Source: Neospora caninum Liverpool (Eukaryota; Apicomplexa; Conoidasida; Eucoccidiorida; Sarcocystidae). Taken from it: a stretch of DNA of 64,000 nt. The position numbers were made by a program, and so were the translations under genes. Positions 55,645-64,000 of this stretch are shown here, in pieces. Numbering within the stretch: the first letter of the stretch is position 1; each line of letters begins with the position of its first letter. The DNA is taken from assembly GCF_000208865.1 (NCBI RefSeq), contig NC_018397.1:3100001-3164000 (forward strand). The letters run 5' to 3'. The notes beneath the pieces are model-generated. The model was not told the DNA's origin. It was given only the letters and a program-made list of their open reading frames with translations, and did no database searches.

Positions 55645-58600
55645 TCACTTCTTGGGGAGGTCTGAGGAAAGCGATGTGACTTCTCGCAGGCTTTGAAGAG
55701 CCGCCGACAGATGCTGGAGACTCGCTTCTTCGCGATCTCGCGCCTCGACTTTCTTCTTCATGTTCACGGCTCCTCGGTAGAATGTCCCCGCCGTGTCTCC
55801 TCGGAGGGGACCTCCGTGCAGTCGCCCATGGGTACCCTGAAGCGCAAAGCCGTGCTTGTCTTTTGCTTCTGCCCACGAAGGGACTGCCCGCCCCCACCCA
55901 CCACCTCGCCTTCTCGCCTCGTCGGCCGAGTACGCTGCGTCCTCTTCTTCTCTCCCCTCAGCTTCTCTCTCGCTACACCCGCCCTCGCCTGCACGCACGC
56001 GCCGTCCAAAAGCCTCCACGGCTTCTCGGCGTCGCTTGGAGTGGCGCACATCGCCCCCCGCATCGTCTCCACTGCCTCGCACGCTCGCTCCTCGGCTTCG
56101 AACCTTACGGTGTGTCTCTCGGCGCCTGTCCCTGCCTTCGGTCGCGTCGTCCCCTTCGCCGTGGTCGAGAAGAAACCGAACTGCGGACGGCGCGAGAGCT
56201 TGCAAGGCCTCTCTCGTCTTGGGCTGCAGAGCCACCCTCTGCCCCAGCGTCCCCCACACCTCTGCGCATGCGGTGAGGAGGGCGAGAGACGACGAAACCG
56301 ACGCCATCAGAGGCGGCGTAACGAGAAGAGAACTCAGGAGCGAAAGGAAGGCCTGCAGTTCCCTCTCGAACGACTGGGGGAACACTGTGAAGACATCGAA
56401 TCGCGGGAGAGACGGTGAGGGAGGCGACACCTTTGACCCCGGCTTTGGTCCTCGTGGTCCACCCCTCTCCCCCTCGAGCTCTGCCGTTCCCTGCTCTTGC
56501 TCGGCGTCGGCGCGTTGGCCTTCGCCTTCTGGTTTCTTCTCTGCTTTCTTTTGCGCGTCGCCCTTCCTCGCCCAGTAACTGCAATGTGCGTCGAGAAGAA
56601 CTGCGAGAGCTCGCGCACTGTAGAGAAGCGACGAAAACTGAAGCGACAGCCGCTTTACCAAGGGCGAGTGCAACACTCCCTGCGCGTCCGTCTCTTTCTC
56701 GTCCCCGTCAGCTTCGTCTTCGCCTTCGGTTCTGCTACCTGGCGCACGCACCCCGCCTCGAGCCCCGGCGGGTTCCCGCGGGAAAAGCGAAGTGAAGGAA
56801 GAAAGAAGCTTTTCACTTTGACGGAGAAGCGCGAGCGTTGCGGCCCGGAGGAACGCCGCTGTAGGGACAACTGTCCACGGGGGACTTCCCGCAGAGACAG
56901 CGGAAGCGACAGGCGAGGCAGCAGGCCGAGACGCGGCGGAAACTGAGGCAACATACGGAGGAGACTTCTTGCCGTGGGGCTTCACAAGAAGTGCAATCGG
57001 CTGCAAAGTGTGCTGGAGCTGAACGGGCTCGAGGTCGAGGAGATGGAGAGGACACTCCACTGTCGCGGCTCTGCAGAAAAAACACAACAGAGACAGTGCG
57101 TCTATCGAGGCAAGGCGCCAGCCAACAGGACTGACGGACTCGGAGACAAAACCAAAGGCTCGACTCGCTTCTGCCCACGCCGCGTGCTTCTGTTCCCCTC
57201 TCTGCTTTCGCCTGTAGCATTTGAAGACCTCTCTGTGGCATTCGGGCTCTCTGCATCTCGGCTTGGCCATTCTTCTGGCCCGCGTTTCTGTCTCATGTTT
57301 TCTCCCTGCGGCCTCGAACCGGTCCATCCCACTTCCTTCTTCTCCGGTCCAGCCTCTTTCCTCAACCCTTCTTTATTTTTTGTCAGCCTCGGAAGAATTG
57401 CACGCTCTCCGTCTTCCCCCTCCGTCCCCGGACTCCTGAGCTTTTTCTTTTCGCCTGCTTACACGAGGTCGACGAGGCCGCACGTGAGGTGGGTTACGTG
57501 CGAGTTGACAAGGAGGCTGAGAGTCACGCCTGGAGGAGAGAGCCAGGAGTCGCTGAGGGGGAGATCTCGCGCCTCGATGACGCCTCTGAACGGACGGCAG
57601 AAAACGACGTCTTCATATCGCTTTCGCAGTCTCTTCTCCTCTCTTTCGTCTTTTCCGATCTGGAAAGAACTGTCGCCTTTGACCCCGTCTTCCGCCTTCT
57701 GCAGTTGCGGCGTCAAGACCCCAGTATCCCTCCCATCGCCTGCCGTCGCCTGACCATCTTCCGCCTCCCCCTGTTCCGATTGGCGGCGTTGGGCACCGGA
57801 CGGGCCGAGGCCGCCTCCATCTTCTCGACCTTCCGTTCGTTCCTCCGCCGTCAGCCCCTTCAGCGCGGCTTCCTCCCCGTCTCCCCTGCGTGGAGTCGCC
57901 CCGCCCTGTCCTTCGTCGCCCTCCCTCCATCTGACAAAGCGAATGAAGGCCCCGCCAGTTGGCCGCCGGCGCTCCGCAACGAGGTAGTTCGCGAGGGCGT
58001 CCACGCTGTCTTCTACCACAACATTTCCCTCTTCCTGTCCCTCTTCCTGGCAGCTGTCTCTCCTGTCTCCATGTGTCTCCTCTGCTCCGGTCTTTGCCCC
58101 GCCGCGAGGGCTGGGCCGGACCTGCGAGAGCGGCGACGCTGCGTACGCGAGGAGGAGGCGCCGTTCCTCGTACCGCAGAGAGGCCGAAAAGTACAGCGCG
58201 AGTTTGTGGCAGAAACCGCCGGGTCTCCGCAGCGTGTCCAGGGCGAGGGTTGCGCCCCAAGGCAGAAAGTGTCTTTCGCGAGCCTGCGTGTGCTGACGAT
58301 CCGCCATCTCCTGCTCGCGCGCGACGCGCTCCTTCTCGCCTCCGCCCTCCCACAAGGTCCCGTGCACGTTCCCCCACAAGAAGGAAGCCGCGGAAGCAGG
58401 CGCAGGAGACGCCGTGTGGGGCGAGGTGAAGTCTCGAGAGGGGAGGATCTCTGACGCACGCCCGGTGCGAGCCCCTTCCTGGTTTGCCAGGCCTTCCGCG
58501 GGCCTCGCCAGAGCTGCCCCACGGATCTGGGCGTCGCGCATGTTGTGCACGCAGACCTTGTCCAGGCCCCAGAGGACGGAGCCGAGCTCGCGAAACTCGA

Positions 58601-61600
58601 GACGGCTGATGAACAGTTTCGGCCGCGAGAAAGGAAACGACGAAGACTTTAGCAGCTCTGCGAGGCGCGCACGCACAGGCCGGCTCAGGTTCTTGGCGGC
58701 CAGCTGCGACGCCAGACGGTCTGCGAGGTATGGCAACAGCGAGAGAGAGAACAAGGACGACGAAAGCGAGAGAGGTAGTCGCGTCGCCGTCACTGCGTCA
58801 TCCAGAAGCCGATCCGGAGACGAAGCCGCGCCGCCGAACGACGCCGACGCCGAGGCCTTCCGGAGGGAACAGAGGAAGCAGGGAACCGCATCGCCGTTGT
58901 TGGATGCCACAGGGAGCGGCGCCACCTCCCCCCCGGGGGCGGTCCCTATCGTGTCGCGGTCGGTTCCTCTCTCGCTTGCGCCTCGCGCTCCCGGCGTTCC
59001 CGCTTGGAACGACAAATCTGGCCCGGATTCGGTCTCGGAGTGCAGTCCTCCACCCGCCTGAGGAGCGGACGACGGAGACACAGAGGACGCCGCACCAGAG
59101 ACAGATGACCAAGTGGCCTCCCTCCCACCTGCAGCTTGCGCAGGTTCTTTCTTTCTCTCATGCGCGCTGTGAAAATGGGCCTTTGTCCTGAGTTCGCTGT
59201 CGGCGCCCTCGCCTGCGTTCTCGCGGCCGTTCCTCATTGCCAGTGCAGCCTCTACGCTCGGGCCTTTGCCAGGCTCGGCGCAGCTAGCGTCAGTTTCTGA
59301 GGCTTGCAGATCTGGCGAGCCGTTCCGCATGATGCCCTCGAGGGCCTTCAACGCAGACGCGCTCGCCTCCGCGGCGTGAACGACTGATCGCGGGAAGAGG
59401 ACGAGGGCGCTGAGCGCCTCTGCGACGGCAGGCAGGAGCACGCAGGCCCACGGGGACGTGGCGACGAGCGAGTCGGCAGACAGCGACGAAGCGTTTCCAG
59501 AAGATGCAGGCAGCGGCGAGGGGGCGAAAGAGGCCGCGAACGATGCGGAGCGCGACGACGAAGAAAGCAGACGTCTGTGGGACTCGCACAGGCCTTCCCA
59601 CGCGTCTAGCCCCCTTCCGGCAGCCGTGGTAGCGGGGCCAGGAGGCGACGTCGACAAGGCGGAAGAGACAGCGGAGACAGACGGCTCACACGAAGCCGAG
59701 GTTCTCCCAGGGGACGGAGTCAGCTGTGGGGTCATCCGAATAAGACAGTGAAGCAGGAGACAGAGGAGAGGCGGTTTCCAGGCGAGAAGAGAGAGAGTCG
59801 GCGAGGACGGACGCGAAGGCGAGCACCCCGTCGACAACGCGAGCGACCGCAGGCCAGGCAAATGGGAGCACGTCACCTCGGTGAGGGCCGCAAAGTATCC
59901 CTGAGCGCAGACAAAAATCAGAGGTTGAAACATCGCGTGTGGAACTGGAGCTTGAGGATAAACGCACCGCGCCCATTCACGCCCACGAAACTCGCCCCTT
60001 TGTTCTTGGTCCGAAAAGGCAAAGTCTTCCCGCATCTGTGCAGCGCGAGATCTCGCCCCGCACCCGTGCAAAGAAGAACCACTCCACTGCGTTGTCCTCC
60101 CACCCACGGCTGTTTCTCCTACCTCGATGAGTTCTTCAGCGCGGGCCCTTTGACCGGATCCTCGCGCATCCTCGCGGGCGCCTCCCGCTTCGCGTCCAGC
60201 TGTTCCTCGCTTTCGTCCGCCGCCCCCCTGGCACGCGCTTTCTGCCTCTTCTTCGGTCAGGCGGTCTGGGCCCGACCGAGCCGCCAACGGCCGCGGAGAC
60301 ACCGCGTGCGCACCCGACGGGCCCCCAGCAGTGGCGAGAGGCATCGCCCGCCATAAGGGCACCAGCGCATGCGTGAGAAGGGCGAGGTCTGTGGGTGAGA
60401 AGCCTGCGAATTTGGTTTGCGTCGCCCAGTGCGTGGCGGCGAGTGCAAAGTCGAGAATCGCATTGTCGCTCAAAGCGCGCAGCGCTCGCGTTTCTTCCAG
60501 AGAAGAGGGAAGCTTCCTGCCTTCAGGAAAGCTCAGGGGAACGTCTTTCTCTGCCTCCACGAGAAGCCTGCGCTGGCGAAGGGGACTGCCTTTCTCCGTG
60601 GGGTCCTTGCCCGCCGGCAGCAGCGCGTCTTCACCTTCGCCATCTTTTCGAGTGTCCCTCAGGGCCGCCAGGGCGCCGTTGCGCTGTGCACCGCCCATCC
60701 ATCGAAAGAGAAAGGTGAGCGCCTTTCCTATCAGCTGAGCGTGTTTGTTTCCGCTTTCGCCTTTTCCTTTTTCGTCCCGTAGATGATCTCCTCGTCCTGC
60801 GCCTCGCGCGGCGCTCCCCGCCCCGCCACGCCCCTCCGTCCCCCCGGCCTTGCGAGCGTCGTCGTTTCGCTCGTCTTCGCGCCTGTCTCTTGCCGCTGCA
60901 TCGCCCTCCGCGTCGTGGCCCGCCGCGGCTGCCGCCTGGAGCCGCGCCGTCATCTCGCCGAGCACCAGCAGCAGCAGCTGCGGACTGTCGACGCGGTCGG
61001 CACTCACAAGGAGACGCTGGAGGAGCGAGAAGGAGAACGCGCCCGCAGGTGGATTTGGATCTCCGCCTTCGAGCGCGGACGCCGACGCGGCCTGCGTGGG
61101 GCGGCTGGGCTCGTCCCGCGGCCGGAGCGAGAGCCGAGAGGACGGCGACGCGGAGAAGACCAGTTCGAGAAGCTCGGTCTCCAGGCGCTGCAACGCCAGG
61201 TTGCGTTTTCCGCCTTCGTTTAGTGATGCCATGAAACAAAACAGTTCAGCTTTTCGAACGGCTTCTTCGAGTCGACCTTCGCTCGCTCCGCTCTCTGCGG
61301 CCGCTTCGCTGTGGTCTGCGTCCGATCGGCCCGGGGCTTTGTGTCGCCGTGTGCTCCCTGCAAGCGCAGTTCGATACAACAGCGTGTTTTCTCTCTGAAC
61401 GTCTCTCGAATCTGCAGCGGCTGACGCCGTGTCGACAGCCGAAAAGAGCAACCAAAGGTGCTTCACTTCCGACTCGTCGAGATCCGACTCGTCGAGATCC
61501 GACTCGCGCACTTCCCTCTCCCTTCTCGCCACCCCACTCTCGCGGCGCGCGCCCTCGGGCACGGACAGGCCCCAGCGGTCGCGCGTGGCTTTCTGCGGAG

Positions 61601-63983
61601 GCCCGACCGCGCGCAGCAGGCGGCTCGCCACTGCATGCGAATTGCCATGAGCCGGAAAAACTCCCCACCGACCCGCCCGCTCCAGCGGTCTCTGCCCGTC
61701 GCGCTCGCCGTCGCCCCTCTCCTGCCACGGCCCGTAAAAGAAGGCCTCCGCTGCATCCCGCAGAGCTGCAAAGTGACTCAAGGCCTGCGTGCGACGGCGG
61801 TCCATGCGAGCAATCAGAAGAAGGAGGAAAGACAAACTCTTCATCGTCTGAGACTCACACAGCCTCCACAAGGCGACAGAAGCTGCGAGCTGCGGCGGTG
61901 CGGCCGACGTGGAAGACGCAGAAGAAGGAGACGCACAAGCAAAATCCTTCTCTCCACTCGGAGTTTCCGGCTCCTGACCCAACGGGGGAGCGCTCACTCG
62001 CAAGGTGGCAGTCGAGCGTTTCCCTGGATTTGCCTCGCTGTCGCCCTCGTCTTCTTCGTTTTCTTTGTTTCCGTCGCTTTCCCGGTCTTCGTTGTGTTCT
62101 CTGCTGCCCACCAGACTTTCGGGAATCTCCTCTGAGCGGCTGGAGTCGCCTAGCGGCGCATGCGTCTCTGCGAGCTCCCCCTCTCGCCGGCGTCGTTCCT
62201 CAGAGAGTACCAGGAGCAGCAAGCGCTGGTGGTGGAGCGCTATGTTGACCAAACGCGAAAGCGAAGCAGGCGACGAAGCCGCGAGGTCAGGGGAGTCGCC
62301 GACAGCTTGGAGAAGAGGCAGCCACGCGTCCCAAGCCTCGAGCAGTCGCCGAGCGGCATGGGCCAGGTCCGCATCTGAGGCTTGAGTCACCTTGGACTGA
62401 ATCAACTCCACCCGCGACTCGCTGTCTTCTCCAACGTCTTCTCGCCACACTCGTCGCTCTTCTCCAGCCTCTTTCCTCCGTTCTCCTGCCTCCTCTTCGC
62501 CGTTCCAACCTCTCCCTGTGACTCCCAGTGCGGCCTGGGAGAGACCCGACACTCCCCGGTCGTCCTCCTCCTTTCCCCACTCGTCCTTCCTTCCAGACGC
62601 TTCCGTTCCTCGCACCTCCAGCGCCGCCTCTGCCCTCGCCTCTCGCACCTCCTCCCGCTCCTGGCTGTCTTGTTCTCGCTCCACAAAGCCTGCTTCACGG
62701 AGAGTCTCCTGCGGCGCCGAACGTGAAGACCCACGCGAGAGAGACGCTGCCCCGCTCCGCTGCGCCTGGCCGTGGCACACAGAGACGCTGGGGCTCGCGA
62801 GCCCAAACGCAGCGTGGCTCGCCCCTTCAAATCTGCATGCGGCGATGTCGAGCGCTTCCGCGAGGTACGTGGCGCTGGCGGTGAAAACGTCCGGTGAGGT
62901 CGACGACGGAAACGTCTGCTGAAGAAGCAAAATCAGACTCTCGATCTCGGGCGCGGCTGCTCCAGGAGAGTTTCCTGGCTGTCTAGAGGGTGTACCGACA
63001 TCGCTGAGAGTCGGCGCCCCGGCAGGACTGCTGCTATCTCCGTCTCGGCGTTGGGGGGAATCTCCTACGAACGAAGCTGGGGCCGGATGCCCACCTGCGT
63101 CCCGAGACAGAGAAGAGTCATCGCGCGAGAAACCCGGAAAAAAGACCACCTCGTGCATGCGCGAGCGGCGTGCTGGCCCCTTGGCCCTTCCGGTGTCTCC
63201 GCCGGGGGCGAAGGGCCCGAGCCGGCCCGGCTTGGGCGACAGGCCCGAGCCCCAGCGCTGCCGCCCGGGCTTCCCGAGCCCAACGGCGGGCATCTCCACG
63301 GCGCCCGCGTGGGCCCACCAGGGACGCGGGGCAGACGGGGACACCCGCGCGAGGGGGGCGAGGAGCAGCAGAGAAGATCGAAGGAGTTCGTGAGAATCCA
63401 AATCCGCGGCGACTGCAGCGAGGCGGGCAAGCAGCCGAACGAGCAGACTGCGGATTCGGCGGGAGAACCGCAACAGGCGCGCGGGTGGGTTCGGCGGAAA
63501 TGCACCGAAAGCCGCGGAGGCGAGGGGGGCGGAAAACGGGGAAAAGGGCAACGAAGAAGGCGGGAAAGAAAGCGAACGCGAGAGAGAAACCAGAGCGAAG
63601 AGCAGAGAGGTCAGGTCCGACGCCTGAAGGCTGCGAAGCGGGAACGGACACCAGGGGAGAGCGAGACGGCTAGCTCGACGGCGCGAGAAAAAGAAAAAAG
63701 GAGATATGAAAAACACGAGCAGATCTCCGAGAGATGAAGCCACCCACGGCGGCGAAAAAGGCGCACATGCACATCCCAGGGAGGCGAACGTTTCGACGGG
63801 GCGTCAGGTTTGGAAAACGCTTCTTGTAGGCGAGTCGTTTTCTTGAGCACCCCCGCAATTCCGTTCCCTTTCGTCGCCATGTGCCTTACCTCTTCAGGTT
63901 GCTCCCAGCGATTTCCATCAGACGCTCGATGAGCTGCAGAGAGAGACGCTCCTTCGTGCCGCGCGTGCACGGCGGACCACTTC
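55645..63983 (-). CDS. Giant leucine-rich helical-repeat protein, 3' part (5' exons outside the window)
   Basis: Three exons in frame on the minus strand: 63983-63890 (94 bases, phase 2 at both ends), 63630-57463 (6,168 bases) and 57070-55645 (stop TGA). Together they give about 2,560 residues. Helical stretches with a spaced L-x-x-LL-x-AL pattern recur, for example TKERLSLQLIERLMEIAG then DLTSLLFALVSL at the start, HELLRSSLLLLAPL near 63.4 kb, SPQLLLLVLGEM near 61.0 kb, and PTDLALLTHALVPLW near 60.35 kb. Acidic, serine- or arginine-rich spacers separate them. This pattern resembles the heptatricopeptide-like helical repeats of apicomplexan RAP-family organellar RNA-binding proteins. I see no RAP domain at the C-terminus, so that assignment is tentative. 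A short in-frame ESDLD repeat lies at 61469-61506. A generic HEAT/armadillo-like scaffold is the main alternative. Confidence 0.85.
57071..57462 (-). other. Intron of the helical-repeat gene
   Basis: On the minus strand the donor CTCGT|GTAAGC ends at 57463, leaving two bases (GT). The acceptor TTTTTTCTGCAG|A ends at 57071, and its first base completes a valine codon. The exons on both sides have long open frames that would otherwise stop at once, which supports the junction. Confidence 0.75.
61469..61506 (-). repeat. In-frame 15-bp tandem repeat encoding ESDLD
   Basis: Two exact copies of CCGACTCGTCGAGAT (61469-61483 and 61484-61498) plus a partial third copy lie inside the large exon. On the coding strand they give Glu-Ser-Asp-Leu-Asp repeats. 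The unit is a multiple of three, so copy changes would keep the frame. Confidence 0.95.
63631..63889 (-). other. Intron of the helical-repeat gene
   Basis: The donor CTGAAGAG|GTAAGG leaves AG. The acceptor CGCTTCGCAG|C supplies the third base, giving a serine codon, and joins two helical segments of the same character. Although one frame is open through most of this interval, it encodes phenylalanine/arginine-rich sequence typical of pyrimidine-rich intron DNA. Confidence 0.7.
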
Positions 63984-64000
63984 CTGTGAGTTGAAAGAAG

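Overview
This window is eukaryotic nuclear DNA from a coccidian apicomplexan of the Toxoplasma / Hammondia / Neospora type. The reasons are moderately GC-rich sequence, many introns with GTGAG/GTAAG donors and pyrimidine-tract-CAG acceptors, very large exons beside very short ones, long serine-, alanine- and acid-rich inserts in otherwise recognisable enzymes, (TA)n microsatellites confined to introns and intergenic DNA, and frequent TGCATGC words. The species cannot be fixed from the sequence alone. Seven protein-coding genes can be supported. I saw no tRNA, rRNA, CRISPR array or mobile element.

Layout from left to right. (1) 1-14385, plus strand: the 3' part of a giant gene with about 3,400 codons in view, one exon being 7.9 kb; function not recognised. 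(2) 16343-17338, minus: an intron-less gene for a secreted single-pass membrane protein of dense-granule-like design. (3) 20781-23264, plus: an intron-less serine/acid-rich low-complexity protein. (4) 25028-25459, minus: the sigma subunit of a clathrin adaptor, best matching AP-2. (5) 27880-36260, plus: a 12-exon adenine DNA glycosylase (MutY/MUTYH) of base-excision repair. (6) 41255-53351, plus: a 19-exon coiled-coil protein of 1,319 residues. (7) 55645 to beyond 64000, minus: the 3' part of a giant leucine-rich helical protein that resembles the helical-repeat organellar RNA-binding proteins of Apicomplexa.

The genes alternate in orientation (+, -, +, -, +, +, -). This gives three convergent junctions (14.4-16.3, 23.3-25.0 and 53.4-55.6 kb), two divergent promoter regions (17.3-20.8 and 25.5-27.9 kb) and one tandem junction (36.3-41.3 kb). 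Nothing suggests that the genes form one pathway; they look like ordinary neighbours in a dispersed eukaryotic genome.

Exon models for genes 5, 6 and 7 were built by hand. They keep frame across every junction: the 12 MutY exons sum to 898 codons and the 19 coiled-coil exons to 1,320 codons, stops included. The weakest model is the 3' end of gene 1 between 13.4 and 14.1 kb. I did not find a clearly new biological system. The most unusual items are a perfect 17-bp inverted repeat sitting on the MutY stop codon, the heavily expanded MutY with a divergent PCNA-binding-like motif, the run of frame-neutral exons in the coiled-coil gene, two apparent GC-AG introns, and two giant proteins of unknown function.
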